From positions 1 through 22,247 of the forward strand of contig CAMOIU010000051.1 in the NCBI GenBank assembly GCA_946616295.1: 22,247 nt of DNA, in the 5' to 3' direction. This DNA is from CAG-791 sp002392385 (GTDB lineage: Bacteria > Bacillota > Clostridia > Lachnospirales > Lachnospiraceae). The position numbers and the translations under genes were made by a program. Shown one piece after another: positions 7,140 through 14,570 of this stretch. The first letter of the stretch is position 1, and every line of letters begins with the position of its first letter. Below the pieces are notes generated by a model. That model worked only from the letters and a program-made list of their open reading frames with translations. It ran no database searches and was not told where the DNA came from.

Positions 7140-7832
7140 ATGACTGAGAAGCAGCTCAACAAAATGGACCGGGCGGATCTCCTGCGTGTGATGATGGCCC
7201 AGGCCCGTGAGATCGAGGCCCTGCGGCAGGCTCTCGGGGACAGCGGCAAGGCTGCGGATGCGCCGGAAGAGTTTCCGGATCCGGAGCAGCTGCTGACGGA
7301 GGTCAGAAGGGAGACCCGCAGCACCATGCAGTTCCGCGGTCTCACCCGGCTGGTATATGCCCTGGCTGTCCTGGCCGCCGTTCTCTGCATCATCTCCCTC
7401 TTCTGGATGCCGATCCTGGAGATCTACGGCAGCGGCATGGCTCCGGGCCTGCAGGCGGGTGACATCGTCGTCGCCCGGCCGGAGGAGGCCTATGAGCGGG
7501 GCGATGTGGTCGCGGTCACCTGCAGCGGTGTGATCATGGTCAAAAGAGTGATCGCCGTCGGCGGCGATACGATCGACATAAGTACCGAAGGCAAGGTTTC
7601 CGTTAACGGCGAGGCCCTGGAGGAGACCTATGTGGAGAGCCCCTCCCTGCATCCGACAGACCTGGCCTTCCCCTATGAGGTGCCGGAGGGACGGTTCTTC
7701 CTGCTGGGAGATAACCGGGGCGTGTCCCTGGATTCCCGCAGCATGGAAGTGGGCTGTGTCGCCATCGAGCAGATCAACGGCAGAGTGCTGTTCAGAGTCT
7801 GGCCGATCGGCAGGATCGGCGGGATGGACTGA
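7140..7832 (+). CDS. Signal-peptidase-I-like protein (S26 fold) with Gly at the catalytic Ser position
   Basis: A 230-residue type I signal peptidase homologue. The cytoplasmic N-terminus (1-65) has a short predicted helix (AREIEALRQAL), followed by a TM segment at about 68-90. S26 boxes are visible: GSGMAPGLQAGD (97-108), VKRVIAVGGD (134-143, with Lys135 in the general-base position) and FFLLGDNRGVSLDSR (186-200). In active enzymes the residue just before Met-x-Pro is the nucleophilic Ser. Here it is Gly99, and Ser98 sits one position too early. Streptococcal pilus islands contain a related protein, SipA, that lacks catalytic residues yet is needed for pilus polymerisation. That precedent and the two sortases just downstream suggest an assembly role rather than signal-peptide cleavage (inference). 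The start is set by AAGGA five bases before the ATG. Confidence 0.88.
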   Translation: MTEKQLNKMDRADLLRVMMAQAREIEALRQALGDSGKAADAPEEFPDPEQLLTEVRRETRSTMQFRGLTRLVYALAVLAAVLCIISLFWMPILEIYGSGMAPGLQAGDIVVARPEEAYERGDVVAVTCSGVIMVKRVIAVGGDTIDISTEGKVSVNGEALEETYVESPSLHPTDLAFPYEVPEGRFFLLGDNRGVSLDSRSMEVGCVAIEQINGRVLFRVWPIGRIGGMD

Positions 7833-7835
7833 CCT

Positions 7836-8687
7836 ATGAGACAAGTGGCGAGACATCTGGTCACCCTCCTGCTGGCAGCCATCATGGTCACCGGCCTGGG
7901 ACTGATCCTGTACCCGAGCATGAGCGACTGGTGGAACAGTATGCACATGACCCACGTGGTGAACGTCTACGTGGACATGGTCGCGGACATGGACGAGGAG
8001 ACCATAGAGAAGCTGCGGAGAGAAGCAGCGGAATATAATAAGCACCTGGCGGACCTGCCCGGGCGCTGGGAGCTCTCAGACGAGGAGCTCGCCTACTACG
8101 GACAGGTGCTGGACGTGGACGGCAGCGGGACCATGGGCTACCTGCTCATCCCCAAGATCGGCACCCAGCTGCCGGTCTACCATGGGACCAATGAGAACGT
8201 TCTCCAGACAGCCCTGGGCCATCTGGAAGGGTCGAGCATGCCGGTCGGCGGGCCGGGCACTCACGCGGTCGTATCCGGCCACCGCGGACTGCCGGGGGCC
8301 CGGCTCCTCACAGACCTGGACAGAATGGCGGTGGGAGACACCTTCTCCCTGACGGTGCTGGACCGGACCATGACCTACCGGGTCGACCAGATCGTGGTGG
8401 TCCTGCCCGATGAACTCGAGGAACTGGATATCGACCCTGAAGAGGACTATGTGACCCTGGTGACCTGCACGCCCTACGGCGTTAACAGCCACCGCCTCCT
8501 GGTCCGGGGCCGCAGGACCCGGAGCCATCTGCGCAACGAGGCCCTGATGGTGCCGCCGCACCAGACGCTTCCCGTGGCGGCCATCCTTCTGGCTCTGCTC
8601 CTGATCATCGGCCGCCTCATCCTGCCCCGCCGGCGCGTCCGCCTGCGCAGAATGGCCGGCGTCAGGGAGGCATGGAAAGAGCTTTAG
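7836..8687 (+). CDS. Class C sortase (pilin polymerase type), first copy
   Basis: A 283-residue sortase with an N-terminal TM (about 8-27) and a C-terminal TM (about 243-264) with a basic tail, the class C layout. The catalytic triad is visible as VVSGHRGLP (His149), LVTCTPYG (Cys211) and SHRLLVRGRR (Arg220). Class C enzymes join pilin subunits by isopeptide bonds on the outer face of the membrane. The region between the N-terminal helix and the beta barrel (about 45-92) lacks an obvious Asp-Pro-aromatic lid motif. The gene starts three bases after the signal-peptidase-like stop, with a modest GGGATGG ribosome binding site, so the two are probably translated together. It resembles the second sortase at 9584-10657 throughout (for example DWWNS and GGPG), so the two are paralogues. 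Confidence 0.93.
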   Translation: MRQVARHLVTLLLAAIMVTGLGLILYPSMSDWWNSMHMTHVVNVYVDMVADMDEETIEKLRREAAEYNKHLADLPGRWELSDEELAYYGQVLDVDGSGTMGYLLIPKIGTQLPVYHGTNENVLQTALGHLEGSSMPVGGPGTHAVVSGHRGLPGARLLTDLDRMAVGDTFSLTVLDRTMTYRVDQIVVVLPDELEELDIDPEEDYVTLVTCTPYGVNSHRLLVRGRRTRSHLRNEALMVPPHQTLPVAAILLALLLIIGRLILPRRRVRLRRMAGVREAWKEL

Positions 8688-8723
8688 TACGAAAGTATGG
8701 AATATACAACAAAGGGGGAACTG

Positions 8724-9587
8724 ATGAAAAGACTCTGTACGTTTCTTATGACTGTGACCATGGCTGTGGGACTCTTCCTGTCGCCCTTTATATCCCAGGA
8801 AGTGCTGGCCGTCGACCTGAGCGGTGACCACAAGCTGACCGTCATCCCTGCCTCTGAGGAGTTCACAGATGAGGACGCCGATCTGGAAGGCACAGCGGTG
8901 GTGGACATCTACAGAGTGGCTGTGGCCGTTGCGGATGACAAGTACGACACCATCCACTTCAAGGCGGTCTCCGCCTATGCCGGCCTGCAGGACAAGCTGA
9001 CGGATGAGCAGAGCTGGACGGCGGCGAGTTGGGAAGCGCTTGCCATGGAAGCGGCGGAGATCGCCCTGGCCGGCGATTCACCCGTGGAAGGCGGCGAAGG
9101 CGTCGCCATGAACCAGAAGTTCACCCTTCCCAAGGAGGGCGGCGAGGACACCGGCGCCGGCCTCTACCTCCTGATCGTCCGCGGCAAGGACTCCTCCGCC
9201 TCCGACCAGGGAACATATATTGAGGATTCGCCCATCACCTACGTCGACACAAAGAGCTACCACTACACATACAAGCCCCAGCTGGTCTCCGTGCCGACTA
9301 CTAACGCCGACCTCAAGCCCGGCGCGGACGGAAAGAGCCCTGAGGTCAAGACCAGTGACGGCGAATGGTTCAGTGACGTCAAGGTCACGATCAAGCCCGC
9401 CCGCCATGAGTACACGACCACGACGACTACCCGCAAAGTTACCACGACCAGAAGAAGACCGCGCACGGGCAACGAGAACAACCTCGGTCTCCTGCTCACC
9501 GTGGTTGTCATCAGCGGCAGCGCCCTTGTTGCCCTCCTGATCTACGGCGCCAGACGCTCCGGGGACAAGGATCAGGATGAAGAGTGA
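8724..9587 (+). CDS. Secreted pilin-like sortase substrate with RPRTG sorting signal
   Basis: A 287-residue exported protein. The signal peptide covers 1-29 (MKRL start, hydrophobic core, cleavage probably after VLA). One or two beta-rich domains (about 30-225) follow, then a Thr/Arg-rich stalk (about 229-245). The end is a wall-sorting signal: RPRTG (245-249), a hydrophobic helix (about 254-275) and an ARRSGDKDQDEE tail. RPRTG replaces the usual LPXTG. No YPKN pilin motif and no clear E-box is seen. The start at 8724 follows AAGGGGG five bases upstream; an in-frame ATG at 8697 has no such site. The stop overlaps the GTG of the next sortase. Flanking class C sortases make it the probable polymerised or anchored substrate. 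Whether it is a shaft, tip or base subunit cannot be told. Confidence 0.85.
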   Translation: MKRLCTFLMTVTMAVGLFLSPFISQEVLAVDLSGDHKLTVIPASEEFTDEDADLEGTAVVDIYRVAVAVADDKYDTIHFKAVSAYAGLQDKLTDEQSWTAASWEALAMEAAEIALAGDSPVEGGEGVAMNQKFTLPKEGGEDTGAGLYLLIVRGKDSSASDQGTYIEDSPITYVDTKSYHYTYKPQLVSVPTTNADLKPGADGKSPEVKTSDGEWFSDVKVTIKPARHEYTTTTTTRKVTTTRRRPRTGNENNLGLLLTVVVISGSALVALLIYGARRSGDKDQDEE

Positions 9588-10657
9588 GGACACCGCAGCC
9601 AATGAATACGGGGAATGCCCGAAAAATGAAGACCCATGGAAGAATCGCGGGAAGGATTAAACTCCCGCATCCGGGAATAAGAAGAAAAGAAGAGAACGAG
9701 AGCCTGTGGAGCATGCTGCAGTCCTGGTTCCGCTACCACAGGACCACACTCATGCTCGTGGGTATGGCCCTGGTCGGCACCGGCCTCATCGCCTACCCCA
9801 CGGTGGCCGACTGGTGGAACTCCTTCCACCAGTCCAGAGCGGTGGCTTCCTACGTGGAGACCGTCTCCACCATGGACCCCGCCCGCTACGATGCCATCAT
9901 CCGGAGCGCCGAACAATATAACGCCGACCTCTCGGACGAAGGCCCCATCTGGGTCATGTCCGACGAGCAGAATGAAGCCTACCTGAAGGAGCTGGATATC
10001 AACGACACCGGCGTCATGGGCTACATCACCATCGACAAGATCCACATCATGCTGCCCGTCTACCACGGCACCGACGAGTCCGTCCTCCAGGTCGCCATCG
10101 GCCACCTGGCCGGCACCTCCCTGCCCGTAGGCGGCCCAGGCAGCCACTGCGTCGTTTCCGGCCACCGCGGCCTCCCCTCTGCCAAGCTCTTCACCGACCT
10201 TGACAAAATGATCCCCGGCGACACCTTCACCCTCTCCGTTCTGGACCGCACCTACACCTACGAAGTGGACCAGATCCGCATCGTCGAGCCCACAGATCTC
10301 TCGTCCCTGGTGATCTTCCCGGGTCAGGACCTGGTCACCCTCGTTACCTGCACCCCCTACGGCATCAACACCCACCGCCTCCTGGTCCGCGGTCACCGCA
10401 TCGCCAACCTCCAGGGTGAAGTCCAGGTCGTCGCTGACGCCCTCCAGATCGAGGCTGTCTACATCGCCCCCTTCCTGAGCGTCCCGATCATCCTGCTCCT
10501 GATCATCATCATGCTGGCCGGCACCTCCGCCGCCATCCGCCACCGCCGCGCCGTCATCAGCGTCCGCAAAGGCCTCTCCCTCGACACCTTCCTCTCCAGA
10601 CAGGACCGCGACCGCGCCGAGATGAGCGAAGTACTGCAGAAATATTTTGATAAGTAG
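9584..10657 (+). CDS. Class C sortase, second copy, with long N-terminal extension
   Basis: Up to 357 residues. Numbered from the GTG at 9584, the triad is VVSGHRGLP (His194), LVTCTPYGI (Cys256) and THRLLVRGHR (Arg265). TM helices lie at about 54-71 and 285-308, with a cytoplasmic tail of about 40 residues. The GTG overlaps the pilin stop (GTGA) and has AGGA six bases upstream, favouring coupled translation. The first 43 residues are basic, low in hydrophobicity and probably not conserved. The alternative ATG at 9713 (MLQSWFRYH) would give a 314-residue protein but has a poorly spaced ribosome binding site. As in the first sortase, the region before the barrel has no clear Asp-Pro-aromatic lid, only MDPARYD. 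Third-codon positions are strongly C-rich from about 9900 on, more so than in the first sortase. Confidence 0.92.
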   Translation: MRTPQPMNTGNARKMKTHGRIAGRIKLPHPGIRRKEENESLWSMLQSWFRYHRTTLMLVGMALVGTGLIAYPTVADWWNSFHQSRAVASYVETVSTMDPARYDAIIRSAEQYNADLSDEGPIWVMSDEQNEAYLKELDINDTGVMGYITIDKIHIMLPVYHGTDESVLQVAIGHLAGTSLPVGGPGSHCVVSGHRGLPSAKLFTDLDKMIPGDTFTLSVLDRTYTYEVDQIRIVEPTDLSSLVIFPGQDLVTLVTCTPYGINTHRLLVRGHRIANLQGEVQVVADALQIEAVYIAPFLSVPIILLLIIIMLAGTSAAIRHRRAVISVRKGLSLDTFLSRQDRDRAEMSEVLQKYFDK

Positions 10658-10688
10658 AGTTTGAGAAGAACCTGAGAAGAGTTTGAAC

Positions 10689-10723
10689 GGCGGATCGGCC
10701 TTGCGGCCGCTCCGCCTTTATTC
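10689..10723 (+). terminator. Intrinsic terminator of the pilus cassette
   Basis: GGCGGA-T-CGGCC (10689-10700) pairs with GGCCG-C-TCCGCC (10705-10716), 11 pairs with one mismatch and a 4-base loop. TTTATTC follows. It lies about 30 bases after the sortase stop. Confidence 0.75.
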
Positions 10724-10761
10724 TTGAGAATCTTGAATCCGCCCTTTTCACGGTATTTACA

Positions 10762-10785
10762 AACACGCTCAGGCGTGTTATTTTT
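10762..10785 (+). terminator. Second hairpin with T-run, terminator or operator
   Basis: AACACGC (10762-10768) and GCGTGTT (10773-10779) form a perfect 7-bp stem with a TCAG loop, followed by ATTTTTAT. It may back up the terminator at 10689. Because it also sits just upstream of the padR-type gene, an operator role is possible. Confidence 0.5.
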
Positions 10786-10841
10786 ATACTACGACAGGCA
10801 TACTACGACAGACGTTGCATCGTCAGACGGTGCAACGACAG
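10786..10841 (+). promoter_or_regulatory. Repeated ACGACAG words and hairpin before the PadR gene
   Basis: A 14-bp unit ATACTACGACAGRC occurs twice in tandem (10786-10799 and 10800-10813). A third ACGACAG lies at 10835-10841. Between them, GTTGCA-T-CGT/ACG-G-TGCAAC (10814-10836) forms a hairpin with a CAG loop. PadR regulators often control their own promoters, so this is a candidate operator. No convincing -35/-10 pair could be placed. Confidence 0.45.
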
Positions 10842-10894
10842 GTGTAAGAAGACAGAGATGAGTATTCAGGAGACAGCAGGAAGGAGGCGGAAGC

Positions 10895-11263
10895 ATGAGC
10901 GGGATCAGCAGTGATGTGATCAGGGGATATAACGATACCATGATCCTGTACCTGCTTCTGGACAGGCCGTCTTACGGTTATGAGATCTCCAAGATGATCC
11001 GGTCGCTTTCGGACGGGAAGTATATCATCAAGGAGACGACGCTGTATTCGGCCTTCACGCGTATGGAGAAGAACGGACTGATCGAGTCCTTCTCTCAGCT
11101 GGCGGAGAACGGAAAGCGGAGGACCTACTACAGGATCACAGACGAGGGCCGGGCCTGTTATCGGGACAAGTGCGAGGAGTGGCTGCTCACCCGGGAGGTG
11201 ATCAGCAAGTTCATCGTCCCCCAGGGCAGGCGTTCGCTGCCGGAGAGAGACACCGCCGGGTGA
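10895..11263 (+). CDS. PadR-family transcriptional regulator
   Basis: A 122-residue PadR-type winged-helix repressor. MILYLLLDRPSYGYEISKMI (16-35) is the typical first helix and turn. TLYSAFTRMEKNGLIESF (49-66) contains the recognition helix, followed by the wing (GKRRTYYRITDEG, about 73-85). The C-terminal dimerisation helix is short, as in PadR subfamily 2. The start is firmly set by AAGGAGG seven bases before the ATG. It heads a cassette with a HAAS-domain membrane protein and a DUF4097-like protein, an arrangement known in Firmicutes and thought to sense envelope stress. It probably represses its own operon through the repeats just upstream (inference). Confidence 0.93.
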   Translation: MSGISSDVIRGYNDTMILYLLLDRPSYGYEISKMIRSLSDGKYIIKETTLYSAFTRMEKNGLIESFSQLAENGKRRTYYRITDEGRACYRDKCEEWLLTREVISKFIVPQGRRSLPERDTAG

Positions 11264-11330
11264 GGCGCCCGGGCGGAACAGGCAGTGTCAGGGCGTGAAG
11301 GAACGCGGAAAGTGCGCGGAGAGGACAGTC

Positions 11331-12722
11331 ATGGAGACCATCAGAAATTACCTTATGACAATGTTTGCGGCTCTGCCCAATACGCCGGAAGTGCGGAAGG
11401 CGATGGATGAGCTGTGGCAGATGATGGAGGATAAATATACCGAGCTGATCGAGGAGGGCAGGACGGAGAATGAGGCGATCGGGACGGTGATCGCGGAGTT
11501 CGGCAACCTCGATGAGCTGGCGGAGACGCTGGGGATCCGGGATTATGTGCCGCCGGCGGCCAGGAACACGGCCGGGGAAGAGAGCGCGGAGGAGACCGGC
11601 GCGGAAGACCTGGCCGCAGACCCGGCCGGCGACGGAACCGGCAGTCAGGCCGACACCGAGACCCCTCCGGCAGAAGAGGCAGCGCCGGCAGACGGGAACA
11701 GAGCTTCCGCAGCAAGCGGGAACAGAGCTTCCGCGGCAGGCAGCCGCAGGACGGCCCTGGCCAACTGGGGGCAGACGGCGCTGGAGAGAAGGCGCAGGCT
11801 GTTCTCGGAGCGCAGGCGCAGGCTTTTCGGCCGCATGGACAGGAAGGCAGCCGGTCAGGACCAGAGTGCCGACAGGAATGGGCGGCAGAATGCCGGCTGG
11901 GATGACTGGCAGGAGACCGGGAGGAACAGCCGGTATGAGGGGGACTACGGCCGCGGCGGTGCGGCCGCCCGCGGCCGGCAGCTGTATACGGTGTCGGCGG
12001 ACGAGGCGCAGGAGTATCTGAATGCGGCGTGGCTGGCGGCCTATATGCGGGCGATGGCGATCTTTCTGTTCATCGTCGCGTCGGCCGGACCGATCATGTT
12101 TGAGTATGTGGGCGGCATATGGGAGCTGGCGGGATTCGTGTTCTTCTTCCTGTGTGTGGCCGCGGGCGTGGCGCTGATGATCATCGCGGGCAGCCTGGTG
12201 AAGCCCTTTAAGCATCTGCGGCGGAGGAAGAGCTGTCTGGATTACGCGGCGGCGCGGCATGTGGAGTATATGATGGAGTCCATCCGGACCAGTACGCTGG
12301 CCCAGAAGACGATCGGCATCGTACTGTGCATCCTGAGCGTCCTGCCGCTGGCGGCGGTGGACATTCTGGGACTGGGCAGTCATTTCTCTGAGCATGTGGG
12401 GATCTCCATGCTCCTCTTCCTGGCGGGCATCGGCGTCATGATGATCCTCCTGAGCGTGTGGAGGAACGGGGCCTGCCGCAGGCTCCTGAAGCTGGGGGAC
12501 AGGAACACGATCGGCGGCAGTTCCACCAGGACCCAGCGGGAGACGGGCTATGTGCGGCCTGACGTGGAGGCGGTCATGTCGGTCTACTGGGAGACCGTGA
12601 CCGCGATCTATCTGGCCTGGTCTTTTCTCACCTTCCAGTGGGGGACCTCCTGGCTGATCTGGCCCCTGGCCGGCATTGTGAAGAAGGTCATCGACAGGCG
12701 CTACGGACGGCGGGACGACTGA
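11331..12722 (+). CDS. HAAS-domain (DUF1700-like) multi-pass membrane protein
   Basis: A 463-residue protein. Residues 1-72 form a HAAS-type helical domain (METIRNYL start, then GRTENEAIGTVIAEFGNLDE), usually found next to PadR regulators. A long low-complexity linker (about 75-215) follows, rich in Ala, Glu, Gly and Arg, with duplicated NRASAA and RRRRLF units. At least five hydrophobic segments then follow at about 225-247, 252-278, 310-331, 340-361 and 405-445. It would sit in the cell membrane with the HAAS domain in the cytoplasm. The ATG at 11331 has AGAGGA five bases upstream. A GTG 36 bases earlier was rejected because it has no ribosome binding site and its extension is not domain-like. 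The linker is longer than usual for this family. Signal sensed: unknown. Confidence 0.82.
   Translation: METIRNYLMTMFAALPNTPEVRKAMDELWQMMEDKYTELIEEGRTENEAIGTVIAEFGNLDELAETLGIRDYVPPAARNTAGEESAEETGAEDLAADPAGDGTGSQADTETPPAEEAAPADGNRASAASGNRASAAGSRRTALANWGQTALERRRRLFSERRRRLFGRMDRKAAGQDQSADRNGRQNAGWDDWQETGRNSRYEGDYGRGGAAARGRQLYTVSADEAQEYLNAAWLAAYMRAMAIFLFIVASAGPIMFEYVGGIWELAGFVFFFLCVAAGVALMIIAGSLVKPFKHLRRRKSCLDYAAARHVEYMMESIRTSTLAQKTIGIVLCILSVLPLAAVDILGLGSHFSEHVGISMLLFLAGIGVMMILLSVWRNGACRRLLKLGDRNTIGGSSTRTQRETGYVRPDVEAVMSVYWETVTAIYLAWSFLTFQWGTSWLIWPLAGIVKKVIDRRYGRRDD
11694..11741 (+). repeat. Two tandem copies of a 24-bp unit in the HAAS-protein linker
   Basis: GGGAACAGAGCTTCCGC followed by RGCARGC occurs at 11694-11717 and again at 11718-11741, with two mismatches. 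It encodes the duplicated GNRASAA unit. A second, more diverged 24-bp duplication encoding RRRRLF lies at about 11788-11835. Confidence 0.9.
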
Positions 12723-12763
12723 ATCGGCATTTGAGATGATCACTCTCTATAAGGGAGGCTTGT

Positions 12764-13555
12764 ATGAACAGAAACAGATATCGGAAGATCCTCTGGACGG
12801 TGACGATCGCGTGCATCCTGATCGGAACGGTGGGAAGGGCCCTCGGCTTCTTCCGGCACGAGGTGTATGTGGAGGAGGCGCCCGCCTACTATGAGGAGGA
12901 TTTTTCAGAGCAAAACTATGATTACGGAGAGCCGGCGTACGGAGAGACTTTCCACACGGTGCGGATCAGCGGTTTTGTCGGGGATGTGCAGATCATGGCC
13001 GGTGACCACTATCATTACTCTTATGAGGAAGGACCGGAGTCGGACGACCAGGACGCGGGGGAGATCGGATTCTCGCTGGCGGACGGGTGTCTGACGGTGG
13101 AGCAGACCGGCGGCACGCCGGGAGACATGCCCATGGGCAGACTTATGATCACGGTGCCCGGCGGGGTCATGCTGGAGGAGATCGACGCGGACGTCAGGCT
13201 GGGGTCGCTGCAGGCGGACGGTCTTGTGGCGGGCCGGTGCCGGCTGAATATGCAGGCAGGCGATGTCAGCATCACGGGCTCGGATATGGGAAGCACGGAG
13301 GTGGTCCTGAGTGCCGGGGAACTGAATGTGAGCGGCACCCTCTTCACGGAGATGACGGCGGATGTCAAGGCGGGCAATGTCAGCATTTATGTGCCGGATA
13401 TGGACCAGTGCGCGCTGGATCTGTCGGCCTCCCTGGGCAATGTGAGTGTGGATGGCGAGAATTACGGCAATTCTCTGCGGCTGGACCGTCAGGACAATAT
13501 GCGAAGCCTGAAGGTCGTCTGCGGCGCCGGCAATATCAACGTGTACCGGGAGTAG
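12764..13555 (+). CDS. DUF4097-like (toastrack-type) beta-repeat membrane-anchored protein
   Basis: A 263-residue protein with an N-terminal TM anchor (about 8-28). An acidic Tyr-rich stretch (APAYYEEDFSEQNYDYGE) follows, then a right-handed beta-repeat domain. The domain shows regular G-x-V and D-V-S-I strands, e.g. GDVSITGSDMG and GNVSIYVPDMDQ, ending in GAGNINVYRE. This is the usual DUF4097 pattern, found with PadR and HAAS proteins and related to the LiaF/LiaI-type C-terminal domains of envelope-stress systems. The start follows GGGAGG by five bases, and 41 bases separate it from the HAAS gene. It is probably displayed outside or at the membrane surface as the sensor or scaffold of the cassette (inference). 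Confidence 0.8.
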   Translation: MNRNRYRKILWTVTIACILIGTVGRALGFFRHEVYVEEAPAYYEEDFSEQNYDYGEPAYGETFHTVRISGFVGDVQIMAGDHYHYSYEEGPESDDQDAGEIGFSLADGCLTVEQTGGTPGDMPMGRLMITVPGGVMLEEIDADVRLGSLQADGLVAGRCRLNMQAGDVSITGSDMGSTEVVLSAGELNVSGTLFTEMTADVKAGNVSIYVPDMDQCALDLSASLGNVSVDGENYGNSLRLDRQDNMRSLKVVCGAGNINVYRE

Positions 13556-13594
13556 GCGGCGGACAGGACGACCGGAGGAAGGGCAGAGGCCTGT

Positions 13595-14521
13595 ATGGAA
13601 GAGAGAAGACTGAGTTTCATCATCGGCGGGGAGGAGGCCGGCCTTACGATCCGGGCCTACGCGTCGGAGCGGCTGGGCCTGAGCGCCCACCAACTGAGCA
13701 GGCTCAAGTTCCGGACAGACGGGATCACCATCAACGGGGAGAAGGCCTATGTCTCCCACGTGCTGCGGGAGGGGGACCATCTGCAGCTGCGGCTCACGCA
13801 GCGCCATGAGCCGCGGGATACGGAAGGGGCACGTCCGCCTAAGATATGGCTGGCGCCGGCCCCTTCTCTGGACGCCTGTCCTCTGGAGATCCTGTATGAG
13901 GACGCGGACCTGCTGATCGTGAACAAGCCGGCGGGCATCGTGTGTCATCCCTCGCCCGGGCATTACATGGACACCCTGGCCAATCAGGCCGCCGCCCATC
14001 TGGGCGGGACGGGGACGGAGATGGATATCCGGGTCACGGGGCGGCTGGACAGGGAGACCTCCGGCATCGTCACCCTGGCTCTCAACACGGAGACGGCGGC
14101 CCAGATCCAGAAGCAGCGCGCCGCCGGCACATTGGATAAAATCTACCTGGCCCTGGTCTGCGGGATCCCCGGTCCCGCGGGGACCCGGGGCCAGGTAGAC
14201 GCGCCTCTCCGGCGGGAGTTTCCGGGCTCCCACCGTATGGTCATCGCGCCGGACGGGAAGGCGGCCCGGACGGACTATGTGGTGGAGGCCGTCGACCAGA
14301 CCCGGAAGGTCAGTCTCCTGCAATGCCGGATCACCCACGGCCGCACCCACCAGATCCGGGTCCACATGGCCTCCCTCGGCCATCCCCTGGTCGGCGATCC
14401 TCTCTACGGACAGGAGGCGGACGGCATGTGCCTGCACGCCTGGCGGCTGTGCCTGCGCCAGCCCTTTACCGGGGAGACCATTCAGGTGGAGGCCCCGGCG
14501 CCGGCCTGGACGGAGATATAA
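13595..14521 (+). CDS. RluA-family RNA pseudouridine synthase
   Basis: A 308-residue cytoplasmic enzyme that isomerises uridine to pseudouridine in rRNA or tRNA. The N-terminal S4-like domain (about 15-68: LSAHQLSRLKF, DGITINGEKA, LREGDHLQLRL) binds RNA. The catalytic domain starts near residue 97 with LEILYEDADLLIVNKPAGIVCH. GRLDRETSG (149-157) holds the catalytic Asp152; many relatives have His where Gly149 stands. The late motifs GRTHQIRVHMASLGHPLVGDPLYG are complete. The ribosome binding site AGAGG is five bases before the ATG. It lies 39 bases after the DUF4097 gene and may be read through from it, although the function is unrelated. Target position (RluB/C/D-type) cannot be fixed by eye. 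Confidence 0.92.
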   Translation: MEERRLSFIIGGEEAGLTIRAYASERLGLSAHQLSRLKFRTDGITINGEKAYVSHVLREGDHLQLRLTQRHEPRDTEGARPPKIWLAPAPSLDACPLEILYEDADLLIVNKPAGIVCHPSPGHYMDTLANQAAAHLGGTGTEMDIRVTGRLDRETSGIVTLALNTETAAQIQKQRAAGTLDKIYLALVCGIPGPAGTRGQVDAPLRREFPGSHRMVIAPDGKAARTDYVVEAVDQTRKVSLLQCRITHGRTHQIRVHMASLGHPLVGDPLYGQEADGMCLHAWRLCLRQPFTGETIQVEAPAPAWTEI

Positions 14522-14545
14522 CGGCTGTCCTTCCATACGGGTTCA

Positions 14546-14554
14546 TGCTATAAT
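14546..14554 (+). promoter_or_regulatory. Extended -10 promoter for the following membrane protein gene
   Basis: TGCTATAAT (14546-14554) is a perfect -10 box with the TGn extension. No good -35 is visible 16-18 bases upstream, which extended -10 promoters tolerate. The start would be near 14561, just ahead of a hairpin. Confidence 0.6.
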
Positions 14555-14570
14555 GGAGTCTGTAGGGTAA

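Noticed and set aside
12905..14536. Minus-strand open frame across the DUF4097 and pseudouridine synthase genes
   Set aside because: Spans two unrelated genes and the gap between them, Arg/Pro/Gln-rich, no start signal.
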